64,000 bases of DNA from Streptococcus mitis SK579. Its GTDB lineage: Bacteria; Bacillota; Bacilli; Lactobacillales; Streptococcaceae. The first letter of the stretch is position 1, and each line of letters starts with the position of its first letter. This document shows positions 13,824-24,387 of this stretch, in pieces. The position numbers and the translations under genes were made by a program. Under the pieces are notes generated by a model. It searched no databases and had not been told where the DNA came from. It saw nothing but the letters and a program-made list of their open reading frames with translations. Where the stretch lies: positions 1 to 64,000 of the forward strand of contig NZ_AJJL01000006.1 in NCBI RefSeq assembly GCF_000257905.1. Reading direction: 5' to 3'.

Positions 13824-14123
13824 ATGATGAACATGCAAAATATGATGCGTCAAGCACAAAAACTTCAAAAACAAATGGAACAAAGTCAAGCTGAGCTTGC
13901 TGCTATGCAATTTGTTGGCAAATCTGCTCAAGACCTTGTTCAAGCTACCTTAACTGGAGATAAGAAAGTTGTCAGTATTGACTTCAATCCAGCTGTCGTT
14001 GACCCGGAAGACCTTGAAACTCTTTCTGATATGACTGTTCAAGCCATCAACTCTGCTCTTGAACAAATCGATGAAACGACTAAGAAAAAATTAGGTGCTT
14101 TCGCAGGGAAATTGCCATTCTGA
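13824..14123 (+). CDS. ebfC: nucleoid-associated protein EbfC/YbaB family
   Basis: The 99-residue protein starts [20 protein letters not shown], the Met/Gln-rich helix typical of YbaB/EbfC. It continues with [24 protein letters not shown] and a C-terminal helix. These dimeric tweezer-shaped proteins bind DNA. The gene is transcribed alone, divergent from the efe operon. A large inverted repeat made of IS1167-like ends follows 7 bases after the stop and probably serves as its terminator. Confidence 0.93.
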
Positions 14124-14130
14124 TAAAAAA

Positions 14131-14921
14131 GGCTCTATAATATTTATAGTGGGTAAATCCCTTATAGATATTATGGAGCCTATTTTGATGTAGAAAAAAG
14201 TCCCATAAAATCTATAGTGAAAAGCGACCAAGCCATCATTAGAAAGAATCCTATGGAACAATTACATTTTATCACAACTGCTTGATATTGAAAACTTTTT
14301 TCTCATACTAAGCCCTAGACGATAAAATCATTCTTAATCTTTTTTACCATTTGTTATTATACTCCTAAATTCCGGCTAAAACAGTCCACCAAATTGTTCT
14401 ACTTCAATACTTAAGGCGAATTGTAAATCATGCCAAACCATGAAGCAATTTAATCAAATATTTCATTAGTACATGGTCATCAACCCCTACTAACAGCATA
14501 GTAGCGAACTATTGTATCGCCGACTTTTCGTATGTGCTTAACTACTAAAGAGATTATAGAGACACTCTTGAGTTGCTAATAAGAATTAAAGCACCACTAT
14601 AATATTCTACATTTTTACTTTTAGAGTAAGGTTTTGCGTACTCATTGAGAAGAATCTAGAGCTAGCTAATCCTCGCTTTTAGACTTTTTAGAATCTTAAT
14701 AAAGAAAGCATCTACTCCCTCTTCAATTACCTTATTCCAACGTAAAGTTAGGAGAGAATAATAATCTTATCCAATGCAATACCTTTGATTTTCGAAACTT
14801 TGACAACTGCAAAAAACAGACTTTCACAATTCGCAATATCAAAAAAAGAAAGGACAAAATTTGCCCTTTCTAGATCTTATCTTTGCTTCAATCCATTACA
14901 ATGGATAAAGAACTCAATTTC
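14131..14921 (+). mobile_element. decayed ISL3-family (IS1167-like) element
   Basis: The stretch after ebfC is an insertion-sequence relic. It begins with two facing terminal repeats, GGCTCTATAATATTTATAG and the reverse of GGCTCCATAATATCTATAAG (14131-14180). Next comes a broken transposase start (MEQLHFIT at 14254, then a frameshift). Unrecognisable sequence follows. The transposase end is recognisable near 14790 (GFRNFDN-like codons followed by KKRKDKICPF-like). A right terminal repeat lies near 14893-14921, matching AGTTCTTTATCCATTGTAATGG in reverse. The match is to my memory of IS1167, not a database search. No functional ORF remains. Confidence 0.6.
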
Positions 14922-15827
14922 TTATAGGTAAAGGAATTTGAAAACAGCTACTGCTGCAATTGCTGCTGCGATAGGTGCTACTACTGGTACCCAAGAATAC
15001 CACCATTTTGAATCACCTTTGTGCTCACCAAGAACTGATTTTGGAAGGAAAGCATGAAGGAGACGTGGACCAAAGTCACGGGCTGGATTCAAGGCAGGTC
15101 CTGTAGGTCCACCAAGTGATGTTACCAAGGCCATAACGAGGAAACCAAGTGCCAAATGAGCAATTCCAAGACCTGATGTCATAAATGGCGCTACTTGTTC
15201 TTTAGCTTGTTCAAGTGCTGCTGTTACTTGTTCTTGAGGAATTGTTTGACCTTGAGTAGTTGCTTGAGCAACTTGAGAATTGATAGCCGCTTGCGCTTTT
15301 GACACTAGTTCAGCACCAAAGAAGTGTTTAGTTAAACCAAGCGCTGCAAAGAAAAGGACAAATGAACCAACAAACTCGTTTACAAAACCATTAACAGTTG
15401 CTGCAAAGCGTGATTCTTTTGAACCATTATCCAAACTTGAAATTGTTGAGAAAGTACCCAAGATGTTGTTTGGATTTTCAGTTTTCAAGTAGTATGGGCG
15501 GTGTGTTACCACAACCAAGGCTTGGCCAAAAATAGCACCCAAAACTTGTGCGACGATATAAGGCGCAACTTGTGCCCAAGGGAATAGACCGCTGACTGCA
15601 AGTCCAAGAGTGAAGGCTGGGTTGATGTGGTTTCCAGATACGTTACCAAACATCAAGGCAGGAATCATAACCCCCATACCGTAACCAACAGCGATAACGA
15701 TCCAGCCACTTTGGTGACCTTTCGTACCTTTAAGTTCAACGTTGGCAACTGCACCATTTCCAAGAACGATCAAAAGAGCAGTGGCCAAAAATTCAGTGGC
15801 ATATTTAATTGCCCATGTGAAATCCAT
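14922..15827 (-). CDS. glpF: aquaglyceroporin / glycerol uptake facilitator (MIP family)
   Basis: The 301-residue channel has six helices and two half-helix NPA motifs: NHINPAFTLG in the first half and GPALNPARDFGPR in the second. The Asp after the second NPAR is typical of glycerol-conducting members. The extended Gln/Ala-rich loop around residues 180-215 is unusual in length but known from lactic acid bacterial homologues. It is monocistronic, with an AAGGAGA SD site. IS relics on both sides suggest a reshuffled neighbourhood. Confidence 0.9.
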   Translation of the reverse strand: MDFTWAIKYATEFLATALLIVLGNGAVANVELKGTKGHQSGWIVIAVGYGMGVMIPALMFGNVSGNHINPAFTLGLAVSGLFPWAQVAPYIVAQVLGAIFGQALVVVTHRPYYLKTENPNNILGTFSTISSLDNGSKESRFAATVNGFVNEFVGSFVLFFAALGLTKHFFGAELVSKAQAAINSQVAQATTQGQTIPQEQVTAALEQAKEQVAPFMTSGLGIAHLALGFLVMALVTSLGGPTGPALNPARDFGPRLLHAFLPKSVLGEHKGDSKWWYSWVPVVAPIAAAIAAVAVFKFLYL

Positions 15828-15929
15828 TTGATAGATTCTCCTTAAAATTTTTTAGACAATCATTATTCTATCAATTTTTACATCTTTTAGCAACTACTTT
15901 CCTGAAAGATTATGACAGAAAACGGTTCC

Positions 15930-16185
15930 AAATCTTATAAACTAATCTTTGTTTTCAAGATATTACCAATTCATTAGGTTATCTGTGCTAGTCTGATTCT
16001 TTTATGTCAATTCCTTCTGATGCATGGTATAGGGAATAAGAAGTATCTTTCATCATTCACAAATAAAAACATAGTTTTATTCGCTACCATAACCTACATC
16101 CGCCACAATATATTTGAATAAGTATAGGGTTTGAATTGATTAGAGAACGGGTTTCAAAGTGCAAGTGTCTGTTGGATTAAGAAAA
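15930..16185 (-). mobile_element. IS1182-like transposase relic
   Basis: Minus-strand fragments read LNPTDTCTLKP, then YIVADVGYG-like codons and NYVF, then LLIPYTMHQKE, in the order seen in IS1182-family transposases (PTDTRTL..., DAGYGSEENY, ...IPY). Frameshifts and stops interrupt them. Nothing intact remains. The rest of the gap between glpF and the suf operon holds only a RUP-like repeat and a terminator. Confidence 0.5.
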
Positions 16186-16320
16186 ATATCAAAATAAAGA
16201 ACATACTTGCCATTAGTAGCCCCTTAGACATTATATCCTGCCTTGAACTGACTACTTTATATATTGTATTACTTCATCCTCACAACAATATATCAAAAGT
16301 CAAAAGCGTTTAGAAAAACT

Positions 16321-16435
16321 CTATATTAAATTGAAGTAAGATATGAACAAACCGATTAGTAATACTCTTCGAAAATCAAATTAATTTCTAGAAATATTTT
16401 AGCAACCGAGGTGTACTATTATAGATTCATTCCGC
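16321..16435 (+). repeat. RUP-like intergenic repeat, copy A
   Basis: The sequence runs from TATTAAATTGAAGTAAGATATGAAC through AAATTAATTTCTAGAAAT to TATTATAGATTCA. It aligns along its length with 35633-35735 and, inverted, with 48735-48832. The layout resembles the pneumococcal RUP element mobilised by IS630-type transposase. An extra TAATACTCTTCGAAAATC in the middle equals one end of a BOX element, absent from the other copies. Confidence 0.55.
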
Positions 16436-16445
16436 TACATTTCAT

Positions 16446-16497
16446 GAGAAAACGCATAATATCAAGTTTTTGGGGCACCTGATATCATGCGTTTTCT
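16446..16497 (-). terminator. terminator of the suf operon
   Basis: GAAAACGCAT-AATATCA and TGATATC-ATGCGTTTTC form a long stem with one bulge, about 85 bases past the sufB stop. AT-rich flanks could allow termination in both directions. Confidence 0.65.
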
Positions 16498-16582
16498 GTT
16501 CTTAAAATATTTTTTCTCAGTCTCTTTTTGTTACAAGTTCATCTTCAAGATACTTGATTGGGGGTAAATCTAAAAACAAATT

Positions 16583-17995
16583 TTACCCGACTGACCCTTC
16601 CATTTCATAGCTAATCAAGCGGTTAAGCTCAACTGCATATTCCATTGGAAGTTCTTTTGTAAAAGGCTCTACAAATCCCATAACAATCATTTCAGTTGCT
16701 TCTGATTCTGATAAACCACGGCTCATGAGGTAATAGAGTTGTTCTTCTGAAATCTTAGAAACCTTAGCTTCGTGTTCCAAAGCAACTTGCGAGTTATGAA
16801 TTTCATTAAATGGAATAGTATCTGATGCTGACAAGTCATCCATGATAATGGTATCACATTCAATGTGGGAAACAGATTTCTTAGAGTTCTTGTTAAAGGT
16901 GACCTGTCCACGGTAGTCAACCTTTCCTCCGCCTTTAGCGATGGATTTAGACACGATAGACGAGCTTGTATGTGGAGCGTTGTGGATCATCTTAGCACCC
17001 GTATCTTGGTGTTGCCCAGCATTGGCAAAGGCAATAGAAAGCATGGTTCCACGCGCCCCTTCTCCATCTAGGTAAACAGATGGGTATTTCATGGTTGTTT
17101 TGGCACCCAAGTTCCCATCAATCCATTCAACAGTCGCATCTTTCAAGGCTTTGGCACGTTTGGTTACCAAGTTATAGACGTTATCAGACCAGTTTTGGAT
17201 AGTCGTATAACGCATATAAGCACCATCCAAAGCAAAGATTTCTACGATGGCGGCGTGCAAGCTGTTGCTTGAATAAGTTGGCGCTGTACATCCTTCTACG
17301 TAGTGGACACTTGCTCCCTCATCAACGATAATCAAGGTACGTTCAAACTGGCCTGTATTTTCGTTGTTGATACGGAAGTAAGTTTGAAGTGGGATATCTA
17401 CCTTGACCCCTTTTGGTACGTAGATAAAGGTTCCACCTGACCATACTGCCGAATTGAGGGCAGCCAACTTATTATCTGTTGGTGGTACCAACTTAGCAAA
17501 GTATTGTTTAAACAAGTCTGGGTATTCCTTGAGGGCAGAATCTGTATCTGTAAAGATAATCCCCAATTTCTGGAACTCTTCCTTCATGTTGTGGTAAACC
17601 ACTTCTGACTCATACTGGGCAGAGGCACCTGCTAGATAGGCACGCTCAGCTTCCGGAATCCCAATTCGTTCAAAGGTTTCCTTGATTTTTTCAGGAACAT
17701 CATCCCATGAACGGGCTGGTTTATCAGATGGTTTTTGGTAGTAGATCAAGTCATCAAAATCAATTTCTGACAAGTCTGCTCCCCAAGTTTGCATAGGCAT
17801 TTTTTTGAAGGTTTCATAAGACTTCAAACGGAATTCTAGCATCCACTCAGGTTCTCCCTTTGCAGCTGATAGCTCACGAATGACATCTTCATTCAATCCT
17901 TTTCCTGTCGATAGGACAGGCTCTACATCATCATGGAAACCAAATTTATATTCACCAAGGTCAATTGGCTTTGGTTCTACTCTTTCTTCAGCCAT
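16583..17995 (-). CDS. sufB: Fe-S cluster assembly scaffold subunit SufB
   Basis: The 470-residue protein contains SufB hallmarks: the [15 protein letters not shown] segment, the beta-helix core and the C-terminal [21 protein letters not shown]. SufB with SufC and SufD forms the scaffold that assembles and passes on Fe-S clusters. The frame extends to 18040, but the ATG at 17995 has AAAGGAT 4-5 bases before it and gives the standard N-terminus [12 protein letters not shown]. It is the last gene of sufC-sufD-sufS-sufU-sufB. Confidence 0.96.
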   Translation of the reverse strand: MAEERVEPKPIDLGEYKFGFHDDVEPVLSTGKGLNEDVIRELSAAKGEPEWMLEFRLKSYETFKKMPMQTWGADLSEIDFDDLIYYQKPSDKPARSWDDVPEKIKETFERIGIPEAERAYLAGASAQYESEVVYHNMKEEFQKLGIIFTDTDSALKEYPDLFKQYFAKLVPPTDNKLAALNSAVWSGGTFIYVPKGVKVDIPLQTYFRINNENTGQFERTLIIVDEGASVHYVEGCTAPTYSSNSLHAAIVEIFALDGAYMRYTTIQNWSDNVYNLVTKRAKALKDATVEWIDGNLGAKTTMKYPSVYLDGEGARGTMLSIAFANAGQHQDTGAKMIHNAPHTSSSIVSKSIAKGGGKVDYRGQVTFNKNSKKSVSHIECDTIIMDDLSASDTIPFNEIHNSQVALEHEAKVSKISEEQLYYLMSRGLSESEATEMIVMGFVEPFTKELPMEYAVELNRLISYEMEGSVG

Positions 17996-18052
17996 AATAT
18001 CCTTTCTTTCATTCTTCATTTCTACTAATTCATAAGGCAAAAGAAACTTGCC

Positions 18053-19709
<1,657 letters not shown>

Positions 19710-19716
19710 CTACCCC

Positions 19717-20979
19717 TTAGCGTTTTGACAATTTTTCTTCGATAGTTGCAATCATTTCATCACGAACTTCCTTGACTGGAATCTCAACGATAACGGAGCC
19801 AAGGAAACCACGAACAACCAAGCGTTCTGCGGTTGCCTTGTCCAAACCACGGCTCATGAGGTAGTACATGTCTTCTGGATCTACCTGACCGATAGAAGCT
19901 GCATGACCTGCAGTAACATCATTTTCATCAATCAAAAGAATTGGGTTGGCATCTGAACGTGCTTGGTCTGAAAGCATGAGAACACGACTTTCTTGTTGGG
20001 CATCTGCTCCCTTAGCACCTTTGATGATGTGGCCAATACCATTGAAAGTCAAAGTTGCTTTTTCAAGAATAACCCCATGTTGCAGGATATTTCCGATTGA
20101 GTTGCAACCATAGTTAGTTACTCGGGTATCAATCCCTTGTACCTGACGGCCACTTGAAAGAGCTACTACTTTAAGATCTGCATGGCTACCATTACCAATC
20201 AAGTCACTATCAAAATCAGCAACGACATTTCCTTCGTTCATGACACCGATTGCCCAGTCAATACTTGCATCGTTGCCTAATTTACCACGACGGCTAATGT
20301 AGGCAGTGACGTTTTCACCTAGACGGTCAATAGCCGCAAACTTCACTTGAGCTCCAGAACGCGCAATCACTTCAACAGTAATGTTTGCAGTTGCTTTAGC
20401 ACTTCCTTCACCGCGTGACTCTAAACGTTCTAGATAACTAATCTTAGAGTTTTTACCAGCGATAATCATAATATGCTTGTTAAACGGCACATCGCTATCG
20501 CTGTCTTGGTAAAAAATTCCTTCGATAGGTTCTTTAATCTCAACATTATCAGGAATGTAGAGAACAGCACCACTATTGAAATAAGCTGTATGGTAGGCTG
20601 CCAACTTGTCATCGTCATACTTGACAGATGACATGAAGAATTCTTCTACGAGTTCTGGAATTTCTTCTAAAGCTGAATGGAAGTCTGTAAAGACAACACC
20701 CTGTTGAGCCAACTCAACTGGAATTTGCTCAAAAACAGTTTGAGTTCCTACTTGCACCAACTTCAAGTGGTTATCTAGTGCAGTGAAATCTGGAACATTT
20801 GCTGATGGCTCACTTTCTGTAATCGTTCCATCACCCAGATTCCAACGGTGGAATTTGACACGCTCAATAACTGGTAATTCCAAAGTCTCAATCTTGTCAA
20901 AAGCTTTTTGACGGAGATCAGCCAACCAGCTTGGTTCAGCGTGCATTTCTGAAAAAAGTTTAATATTTTCTTTAGTCAT
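19717..20979 (-). CDS. sufD: Fe-S cluster assembly protein SufD
   Basis: The 420-residue paralogue of SufB has the beta-helix core and the C-terminal [21 protein letters not shown] motif including the conserved His. It forms the SufBC2D complex. The start has an AGGAG SD site 7 bases upstream and lies 27 bases after sufC. The sequence is full length with no sign of damage. Confidence 0.95.
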   Translation of the reverse strand: MTKENIKLFSEMHAEPSWLADLRQKAFDKIETLELPVIERVKFHRWNLGDGTITESEPSANVPDFTALDNHLKLVQVGTQTVFEQIPVELAQQGVVFTDFHSALEEIPELVEEFFMSSVKYDDDKLAAYHTAYFNSGAVLYIPDNVEIKEPIEGIFYQDSDSDVPFNKHIMIIAGKNSKISYLERLESRGEGSAKATANITVEVIARSGAQVKFAAIDRLGENVTAYISRRGKLGNDASIDWAIGVMNEGNVVADFDSDLIGNGSHADLKVVALSSGRQVQGIDTRVTNYGCNSIGNILQHGVILEKATLTFNGIGHIIKGAKGADAQQESRVLMLSDQARSDANPILLIDENDVTAGHAASIGQVDPEDMYYLMSRGLDKATAERLVVRGFLGSVIVEIPVKEVRDEMIATIEEKLSKR

Positions 20980-21006
20980 TTACTTCTCCTAAAAGATACG
21001 AGGGAA

Positions 21007-21777
21007 TTACAATTCTTCCTTGTAGTCGTAGCCAAGTTCTTCAGCTAGTTTTGCGTATCCTTCACGTTCCAAACGCGCAGCCAATTCTGGACCACCAGAA
21101 AGGACAACACGACCTTCCATCATCACGTGTACCACATCAGGTGTGATGTAGTTCAAAAGACGTTGGTAGTGAGTGATAATCATAGCACCAAATCCTTCAC
21201 CACGCATGGCATTGACACCTTTAGACACAACCTTAAGAGCGTCAATATCAAGACCAGAGTCAATCTCATCCAAAAGGGCAAAAGTTGGTTCCAACATCAA
21301 AAGTTGAAGAATTTCATTACGTTTTTTCTCACCACCAGAGAAGCCTTCGTTGAGGTAACGCTCTGCCATTTCTTCTTTCATGTTGAGCAATTCCATCTTC
21401 TCGTCTAGTTTAGTAATAAACTCACGAACTGAAATCTTTTCATCATCTTCTTTACCAGCATTCATGGCTGCACGAAGAAACTCAGCGTTAGTAATACCAG
21501 GAATTTCTGATGGGTATTGCATAGCAAGGAAAAGTCCCATACGAGCACGCTCGTCAACTTCCAATTCAAGGATGTTTACGCCGTCAAACAAGACTTCACC
21601 TTTGGTTACTTCATAGTTTGGATTTCCCATAATAGCGGCAGAAAGAGTTGATTTACCAGTACCATTTGGCCCCATGATAGCGGCGATTTCGCCTGTTTTC
21701 AGGGTCAGGTTAACCCCTTTTAAAATTTCTTTTCCTTCAATCTCAACGTGAAGATCTTTGATCTCTAATACTGACAT
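21007..21777 (-). CDS. sufC: Fe-S cluster assembly ATPase SufC
   Basis: The 256-residue ABC-type ATPase has Walker A GPNGTGKST, signature GFSGGEKKRNE and Walker B TFALLDEIDSGLD. SufC powers conformational change of the SufBD scaffold and is soluble rather than a transporter. The frame extends to 21885, but ATG 21777 carries an AAAGGAA SD site and the family N-terminus MSVLEIKDLHVEIEG. It is the first gene of the suf operon, right after the dnaX-DUF3272 terminator. Confidence 0.96.
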   Translation of the reverse strand: MSVLEIKDLHVEIEGKEILKGVNLTLKTGEIAAIMGPNGTGKSTLSAAIMGNPNYEVTKGEVLFDGVNILELEVDERARMGLFLAMQYPSEIPGITNAEFLRAAMNAGKEDDEKISVREFITKLDEKMELLNMKEEMAERYLNEGFSGGEKKRNEILQLLMLEPTFALLDEIDSGLDIDALKVVSKGVNAMRGEGFGAMIITHYQRLLNYITPDVVHVMMEGRVVLSGGPELAARLEREGYAKLAEELGYDYKEEL

Positions 21778-21884
21778 GATAGTTCCTTTCTTTTTCAAGG
21801 CCTTTACAGTACTTACTAGAAACATACTTAATTTCCCTAGAAAATACGGTAAAAGGTCAATAAATATACTTTTATAGTATAACA

Positions 21885-21907
21885 AAAAAAAGCCTAAAAG
21901 GCTTTGA
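21885..21907 (-). terminator. terminator after the DUF3272 gene
   Basis: The short GC-containing hairpin AAAGCC-TTTT-GGCTTT is followed by eight T on the minus strand. It ends the dnaX transcript just upstream of the suf promoter region (TATACT near 21876). Confidence 0.85.
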
Positions 21908-21927
21908 TTTTGTCTAGAAGCTGAGGA

Positions 21928-22122
21928 CTAGTCTTTTCCTTTCAAATGCTGGTCAATGACATCTACAATCTTGCCCATCAAATAACTAACTCGAAAATTT
22001 CTAAAGAGCAAAATAGCCCAAAAGGCTGCCATAATATAACGACCAGTCATCCAGGCTTCATTGAAAAAATAGGTCTCAGCAGCTGTAAACAGCGCGATGA
22101 TAATAAATTGTTGTCTATTCAT
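21928..22122 (-). CDS. DUF3272 family small membrane protein
   Basis: The 64-residue protein starts MNRQQFIIIALFTAAETYFF. It has two hydrophobic segments (6-22 and 29-41) followed by a cytoplasmic-type tail ending QHLKGKD. The same uncharacterised gene sits between dnaX and sufC in pneumococcus. It is 27 bases after dnaX and probably co-transcribed. No function is known. Confidence 0.8.
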   Translation of the reverse strand: MNRQQFIIIALFTAAETYFFNEAWMTGRYIMAAFWAILLFRNFRVSYLMGKIVDVIDQHLKGKD

Positions 22123-22149
22123 AAACTTATTGTATCATGAAATCTTTCT

Positions 22150-23805
22150 TTAGTCTTCCTCTACCTTCACTTTATCAGCTAAAAATTCAAATCCTTCTGG
22201 TATCAGACTTTCTTCTGCTTCTTTTTCAACTTGAGAAGATTTAGCTTTAGCTGAAAAGGCTGCGCGAACTTCTTTCCATTCCTCCATGGAAATGGCTAAA
22301 ATCTCAGGTGAAAAACCTGCTGCCTGACTGAGGATATTGCCAAACATGGTGTTGAGATTGTCTCGTTTCATGGTTTGACCAGCATTGAAGTTAGACTCAA
22401 AAGCAAGAATGGCATGGTGTTCATTGGCCGCAACCGGTTGAGAACCAACCAACAGAGCCTTATCAGGGCCACCTAGACTTTCAATAACCTCTCCCCAAGC
22501 ATTCTGCAAACGAATCAGGTTTTGACGTGCTAAATCAGGATTTTCGACGGCCTCTTGTAGGATAGATTGAACTTTATTGCGATCCACACGATAGACTGTC
22601 TTGCCTGCTGCTGGGCGGGTAGGTACTGGACTTGTTGGCTTGGATACAGTTCCCACATTGGCGAGTTCTTGTTTGAGACGTATCACTTCTTGTCTCAATG
22701 CAGAAATTTCATGTTCAACTGCACCAGAAAAAGCTGGTTCGGGCTTAATCTCCGCCAAACGGATTGTCATCATTTCAGCATAAATCTTGGGCTGCAAACT
22801 AGACTTAATATCTGCTAAACTGACTGTCGCCAAGCGAATCATTTCAAACAAATTTTCCTGAGGAAGTGCTAAATTCTCAACAAAGACTGGACTATGATGA
22901 GTGTTTTCTCCCCCTGTTTGAACAATTAACAAATCTCTTAAATAGTGCAAAAGATCGGTCACAAAACGAGTCATGCTCTTACCATTCTCAAAAAGAAGAT
23001 TTAAGCAAGCTAAGGCCTTTGGAACATCCTGTTGAGACAAGGCGGCCACATAATCATCCAAGGCTGATAGACTAATGGTGCCAGTAATTTCTTCAGAGAT
23101 GGCAGTCGTCAATTCATTTCCCTGTGTCAAACTCAGGGCTTGATCCAAAATAGACAAGGCGTCCCGCATTCCACCTTCAGCCCGTCTAGCAATGATTTCC
23201 ACAGCCTCTGGTTCAGAACTGATATTTTCTTTGTCTAAGATATAGTGAATATGCTCCTTAATATCCTGTATCTTAATCGATTTAAATTCAAAACGTTGCA
23301 CACGGGATAGAATAGTGGCAGGAATCTTGTGCAATTCAGTAGTCGCCAAAATAAAGACCACATTCTGTGTTGGCTCTTCCAGCGTCTTTAGAAGGGCATT
23401 AAAAGCCCCTGTAGACAGCATATGAACCTCATCTATGATATAAACCTTATAACGAGCAAGGCTAGGGGCGTAGGTAGATTTATCACGAATTTCACGGATT
23501 TCATCTACCCCATTATTAGAGGCCGCATCCATTTCAATGACATCTTCTAAACTACCATCTGTCACTGCCTGACAAATATAGCAGTTATTGCAAGGCTCAC
23601 CACCCACTTGATTGGGACAGTTCATAGCTTTGGCAAAAATCTTGGCTACACTGGTTTTTCCCGTTCCACGAGGACCAGAAAAAAGATAGGCATGGCTTAT
23701 TTTTTCTTGTTCCACTGCTTGTTTAAGAGTCTTAGCCACAACTTCTTGCCCAACCAACTGGGAGAAGTTTTGACTTCTATATTTTCGATAAAGTGCTTGA
23801 TACAT
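22150..23805 (-). CDS. dnaX: DNA polymerase III subunit gamma/tau
   Basis: The 551-residue clamp-loader subunit has Walker A GPRGTGKTS, a four-Cys zinc module (CPNQVGGEPCNNCYIC), the IIDEVHML Walker B motif and the sensor FILATTE. A C-terminal tau region follows, with a linker around TSPVPTRPAAGK. The ATG at 23805 ([14 protein letters not shown]) overlaps the stop of the upstream gene as TAATG and has a GGGGAG SD site, so it is preferred over the longer frame to 23838. I saw no obvious slippery A run marking a gamma frameshift. Confidence 0.96.
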   Translation of the reverse strand: MYQALYRKYRSQNFSQLVGQEVVAKTLKQAVEQEKISHAYLFSGPRGTGKTSVAKIFAKAMNCPNQVGGEPCNNCYICQAVTDGSLEDVIEMDAASNNGVDEIREIRDKSTYAPSLARYKVYIIDEVHMLSTGAFNALLKTLEEPTQNVVFILATTELHKIPATILSRVQRFEFKSIKIQDIKEHIHYILDKENISSEPEAVEIIARRAEGGMRDALSILDQALSLTQGNELTTAISEEITGTISLSALDDYVAALSQQDVPKALACLNLLFENGKSMTRFVTDLLHYLRDLLIVQTGGENTHHSPVFVENLALPQENLFEMIRLATVSLADIKSSLQPKIYAEMMTIRLAEIKPEPAFSGAVEHEISALRQEVIRLKQELANVGTVSKPTSPVPTRPAAGKTVYRVDRNKVQSILQEAVENPDLARQNLIRLQNAWGEVIESLGGPDKALLVGSQPVAANEHHAILAFESNFNAGQTMKRDNLNTMFGNILSQAAGFSPEILAISMEEWKEVRAAFSAKAKSSQVEKEAEESLIPEGFEFLADKVKVEED

Positions 23806-24302
23806 TAGGCTTTCTCCCCAAACATTGTAAAGTCCCATTCTGTCTTTTCAAGCAAAATAGCGACAAATTGTTCCAAATAATTTCGATCCATAGCAGTATA
23901 ATCATCAATCTCTGAAGAATCCAGATCCAGAACTCCAAGTAATTGACCATTCTTTATCATCGGCACAACAATTTCACTTTTAGCACGACTATCACAAGAA
24001 ATATAGTTAGGATAGGTCGTCACATCTCCAACCAGAACAGTTTCCTGAAACTCAGCAGCTTCACCACATACGCCCTTGCCTAGTGCAATACGGATACAGG
24101 AAACACCTCCTTGGAAGGGACCTAAAATCAATTCCTCTCCATCGAACAAATAAAAGCCTGCAAATACGGTATTAGGAAAACGTGATTTTAAAAGAGCACT
24201 GGCGTTGGAAAGATTAGCCAAAACATTACTTTCACCTTCCAATAAAAAAAAGAGCTCTTCATTTAACATTTGATAACGTGATTGTTTTTCTGATTCTAAC
24301 AT
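23805..24302 (-). CDS. free methionine-(R)-sulfoxide reductase, GAF domain
   Basis: The 165-residue single GAF domain protein carries the three Cys that define the fRMsr family: [17 protein letters not shown] and [16 protein letters not shown]. It should reduce free methionine-R-sulfoxide, an oxidative-stress product relevant to hydrogen-peroxide-producing streptococci (inference). It is immediately upstream of dnaX with a TAATG overlap, so DnaX synthesis may be coupled to it. Confidence 0.87.
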   Translation of the reverse strand: MLESEKQSRYQMLNEELFFLLEGESNVLANLSNASALLKSRFPNTVFAGFYLFDGEELILGPFQGGVSCIRIALGKGVCGEAAEFQETVLVGDVTTYPNYISCDSRAKSEIVVPMIKNGQLLGVLDLDSSEIDDYTAMDRNYLEQFVAILLEKTEWDFTMFGEKA

Positions 24303-24336
24303 AGAACTATTATATCAAAAAAGGCTTACAGACAAA

Positions 24337-24374
24337 AGAAAAATCCCTTGTTTAGAAAACAAAGGATTTTGTAA
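24337..24374 (-). terminator. terminator of rpsA
   Basis: AAAATCCTTTGTTT and a near-complementary AAACAAGGGATTTT form a stem followed by TTC-rich sequence on the minus strand, 14 bases after the rpsA stop. Confidence 0.8.
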
Positions 24375-24387
24375 TTTTTCAATTTGA

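Noticed and set aside
22150..23805. Programmed frameshift making a gamma form of DnaX
   Set aside because: No clear slippery A-rich heptamer with a downstream hairpin was seen.
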